From: Ceratothoa steindachneri
Taxonomy: Eukaryota; Arthropoda; Malacostraca; Isopoda; Cymothoidae
Direction of reading: 5' to 3'
Assembly (NCBI GenBank): GCA_963969495.1
Contig: OZ018324.1
Coordinates: 143,754,355-143,818,354, forward strand
DNA: 64,000 bases
The translations under genes and the position numbers were made by a program. How positions within the stretch are numbered: the stretch's first letter is position 1; the number at the start of each line of letters is the position of its first letter. The notes under the pieces were generated by a model that was not told the DNA's origin, searched no databases, and was given only the letters and a program-made list of their open reading frames with translations. This document shows, piece after piece, positions 9,967 through 21,840 of the stretch.

Positions 9967-12695
9967 AAGGGGGGGGGGGATGGAAGACGAATTCACAATC
10001 CTTCTTGAAGAAGGAAGATGGCACCTCTGCTCCAGAGAAGTACAGCATCTAAATCTAGACTCTGAAGTGGCTCGGCACGAGGTCCCACACGGGAAACTGG
10101 AGATCATTGAGGGGAAGGGGGCCTCCAGATGAGACGAGAGGAATCCCGTCCAATCCTTCGGGGACCAAACGATTCGAGGCTTGCTTTGCCAGAGTAAGGA
10201 TTCACAAAAGAAATGGGTCTGCCTGGTGAGATTCGATCTCGAAGTATAACCGAATACAGGGAAACCTGAGGAAACAGACACAACGATCTGAACCGAAGAT
10301 GACGGGTTCTCAATCTAACCAGAGTCGAAAACCTAGCGTATTTAGAAGTATTTTTTGCGTTGCAACTTGAGTGAACATAAATGGGTTCTATTGAAATGTA
10401 CTTTTCTGGTTACTTTAGATGGGTTGCTCGAAAGTCTTCATCCTGGTTAGGACGATGCCCGGGCCTCAGAACCTGAAACTGTATCAGTTGTCAAATTTGG
10501 CTATACATTATCTGCACCAATGTGTCTCGGATAATGCTAAAGGCCATACGAAGATGCTTTCACTGACCACGATCCAGGACTAGAGTTCAAAGGTTACCTG
10601 TCACGGAGGTAATTACATATTTTCACGTTCTATGAAGTTGTAATCTGTATCTTTTCATGTATAAAGGCGTCCATTTTATTATTCTTTCCTTCAAATATTA
10701 TCGTTCAATCAGAAAATGTGCCAAGTCACTAATGTTTATTTATTTTTTAGTCTTTTTTTCTGATTCCTGCGACTTCTTCTCAACATTTATTATGGAGTAT
10801 TTGAAAACAAGTTCTGTTCATCTTTTGTAGTTTATAACATTTAGCTTCACCCAGAAAGGGACCTCCGTGTTTTAACTTTAGATCTGTACCTGGAGAAGCG
10901 ATACGCTCTCCTGGCTCAAGTGCACCACTATTCTGAAATGACATTTATTTAAATTAACTGTGAATTTATTCATGTTAGTTTACATCTCCATTTCACGCTA
11001 TTTTTCTCTTTTACAAGCCCCTTTGCAGCTCGTTTATTTGAACCCCGGCTAATTTTGGGTGTTAATCGACAAGAAGATTTCGGTCACTCATCATTGCTCG
11101 GGGCCTGGAAATGGCTAATCCCTTTACTCTTAGCTATCGTGAGTAGTTATTTATTTAGCAACACTGCTTTTCTCAACCACTTTTCTCTTCAACTGTTCGC
11201 ATGATTCTTTTCTAAAAGGGTTGTCGGATGTAGTATGAAAACCAAACCCTTCTTTATTTTCCTTTAAAACTTAAAGAACTAAATCCTTCACTCCTCTATT
11301 GTCTTTATCTTCCATCCATCACGATTTTGTCCCTCTTAACCTTTATAATTTCCATCTTGAAGGAATTTATGAGTGTCTACCAGGACGCAACAAATTTATG
11401 TGCTGTGTTTGCTGTCATTTATAAACAGGTGGTTAGTTATTCTACAAGTAATGAGTAACATATTCCAAAGACAGGTGCCACATTTATTAATATGAGTCTA
11501 TGTCTATATATGTCTGCTTCTTTCCAAAAGATAATCGCATTAGTTTTATGGCGTTCCATTTCTTTTTTATATTGTTTAAGTTAATCATAAAAGTAATCTT
11601 ATATTTTAATAATTTTATAAAACATGACTTTAAACTCGCCCCTTTAAAGCCAGTCAGATTTTACAAAGTGGCATTGGAAGAGGCCATTGACACAAAGGTG
11701 TGTGATTTTTCTAATCGTACTGATTTGCCTTATGATCTTCCCTGGCTTGAATGCAACTTCGGGCACCACGATCAACCGGTTAACATCAACTCTTTGATGG
11801 GCCTGGGGAAGTGGATTCGCATCTCCATTATTCTCACTCAGCCTGTATTTTTCTCTGATTATCTCCTTCAGCTTTACAGATTGTTACCTTGTGTAGCTGT
11901 TGCACTTGGTACCTAAAGGAGGTGAACGTCCAGACCCGACTTAAAATTAGGTAATGCCACGTCACTGTTCAGTCTTCAGATTCTGGAAGGGGCCTGGGAA
12001 ATTTTGTGCGCTTCCTCCTTGTTCCTTCTCTCTTCTTTTTACGATTAGGACCTCCATCTTTTATTTACCCGCAAGCAGGTGGAGGGTGTAAATCGGGGTG
12101 AAACTCCGTTGTACAACTGAAACATGAAGAAGAATTACACATGACCTTCGTTACAAAATCTTCGCTATTTCAGAGATAGGAATAACTGAGAATGGCTCAT
12201 CCGTCCCGGGAGACCTTTTCCTGAGTGAGGCTGAGAGAACTTACATTCCATCATATTACTGAAAAGGACGAGGAAGAGTTTGAGGTCAAGTAATACCAGG
12301 GGTTGTCATGCCGAGTAAGCACTGGAGTCGAAATGCCCTGACGTTACGGCAGCTGACAATACCACAAGTGCCACGCATGGTCGCATGCCGCTCTTGGGCG
12401 TGGGTGTCCTTGATTAGAAAATTTTCAATAAAGGTGAGCAGAGCCTCGATTACGTCCGATCATCTTATCAAGGGACTACCTGGCGTTTTTGAGACATATG
12501 TTTTCAAGTAATTTTTAGTTATTCGCTCCAATTATGGAAGAATGTTAATCGAAATCATTATGTCCGTCAGAAGTTAGCATAGCTAGGGGCATTGGTAGAA
12601 AGACAAAGGTCATCCCTTTCTCCCCACACGATTGACCATTTACAGATGGCCATTTTTTGTTCTTCGGACAATCAATGGTTCGCCTTTGCAGATGA
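9967..12695. other. mixed-composition region, no recognised gene
   Basis: The part up to about 10320 is GC-richer than the surroundings, and the rest is AT-rich. The longest open frame is 11500-11916 on the plus strand (138 codons), with a hydrophobic start and no recognised motif; it may be chance. The minus-strand frames at 9919-10313 are open because of composition. No transposon ends were found. Confidence 0.4.
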
Positions 12696-12699
12696 TACC

Positions 12700-13990
12700 A
12701 CACTACCGAAAGAATTTCGTGAGCTGAACGAACAATGAGCGGTCAAAGGTAAGCGTGTGTGTAGGGAAATCGTCACTCTCCCCCTTTCTCTCGTGGTGGA
12801 GTCACGAGACGATTACCGCAAGGACATCCGGCCCCAGGCACCGGCGGGTCAAGTGCGTAACCGCAGCGCCGCACCACTTGGTGCTATAAGAAGACCTGAA
12901 GGTTAAAAATGCAAGATCTCCCCCAGGAGAGTGAGACTCAATTTCACGTCAAATAAGAAATTGGAGACGTGTTTCTCCCAAGCTCGAAGGCTAACGAGGA
13001 GCCGATGTAAAACTTGGTGAGAAAATCCGTTGGGCATAAGAACCCTCCTGGGCCCGCCATCAAGCTTCTCCCCTCTTAGCACTCCCCCAGTGGGGTGACA
13101 ACTTATAAATAACGAACACTGAAAAAAATCAAGGTAGTATACGTCATTCTCCAGGTGACGAAGTTCCCAAATTAAGATCAGGCTACTGAGAATGGACAGG
13201 TAGTTTACTTGGCTCGCAAGACCAAGAAGTAACCTGCAAGAGAGGCAGGGCTACCTACCTTTGGGGGCTAAGAAGCAGCTCATCCTCGAGCTAGTCCCTG
13301 GTTCTCAAACCAAACGTTGAGTTAACTTTGTTAGTTCAACTTACTCTCGTCAGAGAGACTCTTCATATCCTGGTGCATCTTAAACACCAGGGGTATTCCT
13401 CGTCCTTTAGGAATTAAGAAAAGAAGAAGGGAAAGGCTTTCCCTCCAGCCCGTTACTTGGTGGCCACACCGAACTCAAAGGTTAACTTGGTGAGGAACCA
13501 AGTTCAACTTGTTCTCGTCAGAGCAACCCCCCTCCGTTATACTCGCCCTTGAGGAAGACTGGAACTAAGAAGAAGCTCATCCTCAATCTAGTTACTGGTT
13601 ACCAAACCGACCTTCAAGTTTAATTTATTCTCGCCAGAGAAACCCCCCTCCGTTATCCTTGCCCTTGAAGAAGACCCTCCCCGAGTTCAGTCCTCGCCCA
13701 TGAGGAATTAAGTAACGAAGGAGAAAAGCTCCCCCTTGAGCTCGTTACTCGGTGGTCACACCGCACTCCAAGTTAACTTGGTTTAAGAACCAAGTTCAAC
13801 TCCCTCTCGCCAGAGAGACCACGACTACCTTGGTGCTGCATACAGCCCTGTAATTGTTCTCGTCCTTGAAGATCCCCCCCCACTTGGAATATCGTGTGGA
13901 CCCCCCAGCTGCTAACCTCGCCAAAAGGACCTCGTGATCCTGCCCACCTACATCTGGCCAGGCGGCACGCGTCGTGAGACAATAACATTC
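12700..13990. repeat. GC-rich degenerate tandem-repeat island
   Basis: The anchor CTCTCGTCAGAG or its close variant occurs at 13344, 13512, 13628 and 13804 (spacings about 168, 116 and 176). Each anchor sits in a longer shared context that includes GTTACTNGGTGGNCACACCG and a block of the type TCGCCCTTGAGGAA. Two units carry a hairpin, AACTTGGT...ACCAAGTT (13484-13505 and 13775-13798). No coding sequence is convincing. This could be a decayed satellite or the long terminal repeat of an unknown retroelement. Confidence 0.5.
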
Positions 13991-15760
13991 CTGAGGGATT
14001 TAAACTCCAGTAAAGTCCGTAAGCCTAAATCATATATATTGCTGTGTGTAGAGAAATTAACCAATTTTAGAGGGTCAAACTAATTTGATTAATTGTTGTT
14101 TATTATAATATTCGGAGTATTGCTGTGGTTAAGGGGGGCATTCTACGACAGTGTGATAAGAAAACACGGGTGGGGATCCTCTCGACCCATACTTAAACTC
14201 ATGGCTACAAATGGTATGGACAGGCTATATGATAATGTGCCTAACAGTTGGTATCACTATTGCTTTAAGGCATCGAACCACTTTCGCGGTGGAGCTACAA
14301 CTGCCACCGCTTTGGTCACTCGAACCGCTCATGTAGTCTGAAGAGTAATTTTTAACCGAATTTTTGGTAAAGTGCTCCAAGGCCGTACACACTAATCCCA
14401 TATTATGTATGGTTAATTATGTTAATTTGGGATACATAAAAACTTTTCTTGAAGTAATTTGTCCTATATAGCCTGTATAAGGAGATCCTGGCCGTTCAGG
14501 ATGTAGACAGACTATCTTTTCACGAAGCTCTGGATTCACTCCTGAGGCACCAATTGCAATTTCGCACATAATATGCTTCCCAATTAAAAAATGCACTTTC
14601 TGCTAATGCGCTATACAAGTACGAGCATGGTTGCTTCCACGGCCCATCGAAACCCTTCTCCGGGTTCTATCTCCACCCTACAGTCCTTTGCTTTGTATAA
14701 CTAGCTGCGCCACTGGATCTCGCCTCACTTTACCTCAATGCAAGGTAATCCCTTTCTCCTCCTACATGATCATATACCGTAAGGAAAAACTGTCACACTC
14801 CCCACAGAGTCGTTAGACTTACAGAAAGAAAACCATTCGAAGCTGATGGGATGCTATCATTGGGGGGTTTCCAAGGCTACCTACTGAAATTAGGCAAACA
14901 GCAAGAAAGATTCGGCTCCCACGCCTACACACAAAGGTGGACCGTCGTGAAGTTGTATAAGGCTGCTAAGTTCACTGACCTATTTTTAGTATGCTTTGTG
15001 TGGAAGAATAAGGAGAGAGACAAGGAATCCCTCCCCCCCTCACTTGACTTGCCCAGTTTGCCGTTGACCGCTCTAAATTGGCCTGCCCTATATACTGCGA
15101 AATTCGCACAATGGAAAAACCCTTAAGGAGGCATCGCGACCCAAGGCAATTAAGGAAGTCTGTTGGCGATGAATCTCTCTCCCCGTCTAGATATTTTCGG
15201 AGTATATATTTGACACTTCGGAGTTCATGGGCAGATGTGTGCCTGAAGCCGCCGTCCAGTACGTTAATCGTAACGTCTTCGTTAGTCGAGAGGAAATCGA
15301 CTACATTCTCGTCCAGAGAAGAATTGAGTGATTGTCGAAGAGCCAAGGAAGAGCTAGTCGTCCCTCAGTTTTGTTCGTGGAGATAGTTAGGCGCCCTTCA
15401 ACCCTTCTCACGACGTCTTAGGATTTTAAGGATTGGAACAGCCATCTCCGAAGGACCTTCCGTTGGCTTCTTAAGGATGAGAGGCCGCCAACTTTAGTTT
15501 CCAGAAGTTGAATTGATGTCCTACTCGCCGGACATCAAAGGTAAAAGGGATTTAACCCCCGCGTCGTCACGCTCCTCCCACCTTTACATCGTTGAACCTC
15601 GAAGCTTTAGAACTTGCATAATTGTAAAATCATTAGTTAATTAATTATCTCTCAGTTCAAACTTTATTGATAGTGTTAATCATCTTAGCCTTGAACCATC
15701 AATATTTAATTGCATTGCTATTTAACTTGGCCTATAAGTTTATGTAAACTTTATTCCTAT
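13991..15760. other. GC-richer tract with unexplained open frames
   Basis: Frames of 82 (14093-14341, +), 91 (14851-15126, +), 102 (15078-15386, +) and 124 codons (14972-15346, -) are present. The last two overlap on opposite strands, which is what a low-stop composition produces. None shows a family motif, so I do not call a gene. The TA-free, GC-richer composition resembles 12.7-14.0 kb, and the two may belong to the same large degenerate repeat. Confidence 0.35.
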
Positions 15761-18700
15761 TAAAGTATATTTTTGTAGCCGTATTTGAATATTACTTGGC
15801 ATAGAACCTGTGGTTGTAAAGCACTCTTAGAACCACCCAGGGGGTAGAGACTTAATTTCGGTCGGCCAGTGTGCGTATAACCGCGTACAGCTGGTTATAC
15901 CACGACACTGTTTTATTGGATTTGTTTTATTTTGGACTTTGAATATAGTCTAATTTATAGGCTTTGAGGATGAAAGGTTTTGTGCTTCATAGAGAATAAA
16001 GTGGTAGGAGGGTTAGAAACTATTACTGGTTACCTCCATTCATGAGAGTTGGGCTGAGGTAATGGTATCAACGCTCTATGTATGTTTGTTGTGTACATAA
16101 AAGTTCATAATCATTTCATTTAATTTTGTTGAGGAATGGACCTTGGGCAATGAAAGATTATATTATTTTTGAGCTGGGATCTATATTCTGGTGTTAATTC
16201 TGGATTATGTATTCTCCTTTTATTAATATTGTAAGATAGGGAATTTTCTGAGAGTTTTGCCCGGGTGAAGGAATTATATGGTGTTTAAAATTTGGCCTAA
16301 GGATAGTCCGGATCAGAAATCGTGATTTCTTCTGTCATAGGTATGTACTCCCGGATTGAATGCTACTGATTTGTTTATCCATGTTCTCCTGTATATATGT
16401 AGTAATACATAAATTTTATCTAAATTGTTCCGTTTCCCAAAAGAATTTATCAATATTGAACAGAGAACAAACGCACCTGCAGACATCTCCATAAGTAGTT
16501 TTTAGACAGACTAGCTCAATCTTTGAAGAACCAGGGCTTTTGATGGTAAATCTCTCATACTATGCATTAGTCATCAGGAATAGTGATACGCCATTATGAT
16601 ACGCAAGTTTTTCAGTGTTAGCAGTATCCACTCTCTAGCAACAACATAGCACACAGTCAAATCACAGCACTCAGTCAAATCCCAGCACGCACAAATGTAG
16701 TTAACATATGACACTTTAAATCACTTTTGAAACATTGCAACACATAATGTTGCTCAAATTTAGCCGGAGGCGCACCAGAGGTTTTAGGCAAAAGCCTCTT
16801 CAGGAATCTATATTTGAAAAGCAATTTCACGTGCATTAGAAGCTTAGCTTATCACAATTGCCTACTTACACATGATGGTCCTTAAAAGCGTCACATTCTT
16901 GTTACCAATCAAAGAAAATTAAAATCAACATACACAAGTCACCCAACCAACGAACCAACTCGAAGATTTAACTTTTAAGCATAACTTGACACCGCCTGTG
17001 GTTAATCAACTCTTCAATGTTTCCTAGAGAGCTTACAAGTTTCTAAACTATGTTTTTAGCGATTCCTTCAATCAATTTGATGGTAGACGGAAGGGATATT
17101 TCCAATCCAGAAAATCTAGCTTTGAATCGCACCATCACTCATTCACAATTCACAATTTTATGTGCAAACAGTTATGTAATTCATTTTTGATTATTTAAAT
17201 TTTTTCATTCCTGAAGGTTAATTCTTACACTTGCAGATATAGATTGTCGTATACGAAAGTTTAAGCAAAAACTCGACAAAGCGTCAGGTCAATCAACTTT
17301 TCAATTCATCGCTGAAGGGTTGCACGTTGGTTCAATATATTTCTGATCGACTACTTCAATCATCTTTGAAGATTTGAGAGAGCGATTCCGCAATCACGGC
17401 AAATATAGAGGTGAATGGGGGTGATCGTTCAAAATTCTCAGTCATAGGCAAAAAGTCATGGAAGGTATTTTTTGTTTCCTGCAAAGTTCAATAATTAAAT
17501 TCAATTATAATACTTGCAGACACGTAAAGTGTCGAAAAATTAAGTTCAGACAGCACACACGTAAATGACATTCAACCAAAGCATATATTTCCTATAGTCT
17601 TCTTTTTTCACAATGAAGGGTATTTTTCTATACTCTATATTCTATACTCTGATTATATACACATGTATATTTTCCAAAGCTCATTGAGATGGTATTTATT
17701 GAAAATAAGCCAAGAGATTAATATGCCATTTTATATGTCATCTAATACCTCATTGAACCATCTATCAAATGATCCATCACACAAACAAACATCGACATTT
17801 AACTTCATCGGAATAGTAAGTAAATTGTTATTAGATTACAAAATTTAACTTTTTCCATTTAACCTTTTTGTGAGTGTAGTTTCTCAATTCCAATCCACTT
17901 AATACCTCGTTATATAAATTTCATTAAATGAAGAAAGTGTAAAAGTTTTAGTCTAGTTCTCATGAAAAAATAACTTCATATCGATCAAATATATGCCAAA
18001 ATATAGCGAATGCTTCGCGTACAACCATGAGCGATTACAAAAACGTTACACTTTTAATTGAAATTTATCTAAAATATTACGAGTTTTCTGGCAATATTAT
18101 GCCATCTATCTTATCTCGGGGATGGGTGTTAATCGGGAGTGCCTCCTATTTTTACCTTAATTAAATTTTCTTAAAATTACGCAAGTTTGCAAACACAAAT
18201 CCATCAGTAATTGCAGAGTTATGCTCAGGACATTTCACTGGTTATTCTCACCTTAAATGTAAAGGTCCGCGTAAAGAAAAAAAAAGCTTTATCTAATTCC
18301 TCAGGAATCCTTTCCTCTGTTATAGACCTGTCATTTTTCCATTCAGTTCGCTCAAAAAGCAAACTTTTTCCTAAAGTTGTCTTAGCAAAGTGTCTCAATC
18401 CACTAAAGGTGAATTATAGAGTAATTAAATGCCATTTTAAAATCCTACATAAGAGCGTGCAAAACATCGAGTTTAGACAATGATACAGATCAGATATCAC
18501 GTCTCATTCGCATTATTGTTACATCTCTTGTCAAAGTCATTGTATCCTCTACATTGAAAGAGGAGGAAATTTTCTGATTCAAAACGTAATAACATTTAAT
18601 TAAACCAAATGTTCTGATTCGCTCATCTCTATGATCAATTTATTATTTTTTTCTCATTCAATCTTAATCAGTAATAGATTATAGGGGAAGACGATTGTCA

Positions 18701-18850
18701 TCAATCGTTGAATCGAAAGAGTTATTTTTAAAATAAAGTCATCCAAAGGAGGATATATTAAGGTTATTATTATAGTTATTATTATCAGCAACAATGAGAG
18801 CAGTTTAAATAGTAAGTCAAAGCTTGTAATTTGGCATTTCTCCTTTTACT
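15761..18850. other. AT-rich region, no recognised gene
   Basis: Contains an 8-bp perfect inverted repeat, GTATAACC/GGTTATAC (15875-15882 and 15893-15900), and a small tandem repeat of the form CAGTCAAATCNCAGCAC at 16655-16690. Open frames (for example 18211-18483) have no known motif. Confidence 0.45.
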
Positions 18851-18855
18851 TAATT

Positions 18856-19173
18856 AAAGTTAAAAATAAATATATGAGGTTTGGAGGAACATGAACATCA
18901 TATTTACATATATAAAGTTTATACAATATATACAAATAAAAAATATTAATAATACTTATCACATGTTGAGAGAGAGGTCTGAGGTACATAAGCGCCAAAC
19001 TTGACAACTTAATCAAAGTTATGAATAAATTTATTAGGTTTGGAGAAACATGAATATCATATTTACAAATATAAAGTTTATACAATATATACAAATAAAA
19101 AATAGTAATAATACTTATCACATGTTGAAAGAGAGATCTAAGGTACATAGGCGCCAAACTTGACAACTATAAG
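18856..19173. repeat. 159-bp tandem duplication
   Basis: Two units with period 159 bp: AGGTTTGGAG begins at 18877 and again at 19036, and both units share CACATGTTGA...GCGCCAAACTTGACAACT. They differ at about a dozen positions. Because 159 is divisible by three, a minus-strand frame (18846-19166) stays open through both units and makes a two-repeat peptide. I read that as a by-product of the duplication. Confidence 0.85.
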
Positions 19174-20870
19174 AGACTTATGTTGCAGTAGTAGTGCACT
19201 GAATAATCACACAAAAAATAGAGCACATTAATTGACTAATTACACAAAATCTAGAGCAAATCAATTCTAGTAGGAGTGCGTTAAGTGTTTGGAGGGGAAC
19301 TGCCTAAAATTGGAGAAATTTAGACTTAGATAAGTATTGGTAGTGCACGAATATACCCTGAATATAGCTTTTAATCTTATTTTAATTTTAATCTTTCTTC
19401 TTATTATATATGATGAATGTTAAGTTACGTTATATTACACCATTGTCTATTTGATAATTAGTCATTTTTTTTAAACTATTTCCCAAGAACATTTATATAT
19501 AATAGACAAGTTTGTGACACACTATCTTCCATTTAGCCAATCTTCTTCAAGGTCTGTCCTGTTGAATATATAATTAGGCTGCTCACTTCCCCATTCGCTT
19601 AAGAAATAGTTTATTTTAAAACGTCTCTCGAACGGGATTTGGAAGCAGACTTTGATGGCAAGACAATAGACTTTGCTTTGTCTCGTCTTTAATCTAACAT
19701 AGTCTCTCTACTCCCAGCTATTACATAAAGAAACAGATGGGTAGATTCCCACACGCGATAGAAGAGAGGCTGCACTTATGTGTACCTGTTTGTGCGGGCT
19801 GGAAATATAAACAGATATTCTCCATAAACATGCATTCAATCTTCCTTCAACAAATATATAAAGATGATTTTAGAAATAGAAAACAGTTAGATGGTTTTAG
19901 CATTCAAGCGGACGTATGCTTCATATTTCAAGCTCGATATATGAAAATTGATGAGTTAGACGGATCGCTCTGTTAGATACAACATTCTGTTAGATACAAC
20001 TTTTCATTGAAAAAGAATTGGTGCTCAAAATTTTAAAGTTAAGTTAATAGTGTATTCGTCAAATTGAAAAATTGATTCAAATTCACATTCCTTTTGATTT
20101 CCGCTTAAGAATCCTGAAAATCACATGATGTAAATCTCGAAGAGAAACTTTTATAAGCTTTGACTCATTAATGAAAAATTTCTATGCTCGTAAAGATACC
20201 ATCTATCACTGGCTGTTGGTAATGCCTCGCAGGCTTATACTATTACTGAAATTGGTATGTAAAACAAAAGTACTTGCCGAATAGAGTTCCGGACATATCA
20301 AAAATACATTACATAGTGTTAGTTGTTTTGAAGAATATATTCAAGTTGTAGGGTGACTTGTTTGATCCATCCTTTTTGAGATCTCTTTTGGTGCCTTATC
20401 CCGGCGTTGTTCGAGTTATTGCGTTTTCTTCATGTCGGATGAGTTTTATGTTAAAATACTCAAGATACACAGTGTTTTGAATCCTCTCACGTTTCTTTTA
20501 ATCCATTTTAAAATAAAGAGGCCTAAAAAAAACTGATCATTCTAGAAGAGGAGACAACCCTAGAAACAATTAGCGGAAAAACTACAAATGAACAATTGCG
20601 GGTAAGTTTTATTCATGCATATGTGAGGCTAGGATTTATGTGCTTGGTTCTTGATTCATGTGTATCAAATTTGGTCTCAGATATGTATCATGGAAGGTGT
20701 CAGTGGTTATCAAAATGTTTTTACAAAAATTGAATAAAATAAAAACAAAAAAAACTAGGATACGGGTAGATCAACCAACCTTTTTTTCAAACATTAAAAA
20801 TTGTAAGAAAAAGGGCAATCGTTTTTCTTCTCTTGATAGTTGTCGAGGTTTAGTTCCACTTCCTGGAAAT
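19174..20870. other. no recognised feature
   Basis: AT-rich sequence. Small open frames at 19737-19976 and 20658-20906 show no known domains. Confidence 0.45.
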
Positions 20871-21840
20871 ATATTTTATTACCGCACCGAGGCGAAGCGG
20901 AACTGAAGTGTATCCAATACACCTACCGTAGCCACTTCCGGTGAATAAGAATAACCCCGGTGCGTACCTTTTGATCAAAACTTAGATGATGATCTCCTGA
21001 GTGCGTCCCACTCAATAAAAGCCAGCCATGGCTGGGCCTGTGTAATAGTGAGATTTAAGCTGAGTGAATTGCTTACTAATTGCCAAAGGATCGTCCGAAA
21101 TAGTTAAACAGTTACAAAAATAATCTTTAATGTACATGAATTTGAAATAAGCAACAGCGTATATAGATATAAATAGAATTAATCTTGCACTGAATAATTA
21201 AGTCTACAAAAATTTCGCGGGGATTATTGAAAATTACTCACTAGGATGCTTGCCTCTTAATGGCACCCGAAAGAACGAATGGAATATTATTATTGAGGTA
21301 AACACTAAATTAAGCACTTCTAATACTTGAGGTTATGATCTCGGGATGGGAAGTCTAGTTTACAAATAAACCGATGAAGTTAGGGGAGGGGATAGTTCAC
21401 TTTAACGATACCTTTCAGTTCATAAGTATTTTGAGAATGACGGTAAAGATCTCTTTCTGGTGACGATGATCGCACTTAGTCCAGCCGTCCGACGTTACCG
21501 AATGAGAAGGTAATCCTAGACCGGTGATATAATAATCCTATGCCGGATCACGAAAGCGAGCCAAACTGTGGCTCTAATCGGACTTCTTCTTCCTCGAAGT
21601 GCCTGTCCGATTATTTAGCTCCTAAAGTCTGTAGCCAAAACCGATTACCTAGCTACGTCTAGAGTAATCCGCAGAGGAAGGTCCTGTGTAACCTCTGACT
21701 CTGCGAGAAGTTTTGCACCTACAAATACCGAGACGGCATCACACCTATTCCCCGAGAAGTTCCTTTCTTGCAACGGGCTAACTATTTCTTATGTGGAATG
21801 AGCTCCACCTCACAACGCGGTATTTAGACTTCTACAATAA
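20871..21840. other. GC-richer island, unidentified
   Basis: Composition rises sharply relative to both flanks. It contains short direct repeats (TAATCCTAGACCGGTGATA at 21511 and TAATCCTATGCCGGATCA at 21533) and small palindromic pairs such as GATTAC/GTAATC near 21642-21668. There is no convincing open frame. It may be an LTR, a satellite remnant or a noncoding RNA locus; nothing here decides between them. Confidence 0.35.

Noticed and set aside
9836..10313. Overlapping minus-strand frames of 69-120 codons
   Set aside because: Two phases open at once in a GC-richer tract; no domain; likely composition.
14972..15386. Opposite-strand frames of 124 and 102 codons
   Set aside because: They overlap each other and have no recognisable motif, so neither is called a gene.
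18846..19166. Repetitive 106-residue membrane-like protein
   Set aside because: Explained by the 159-bp tandem duplication of AT-rich DNA.
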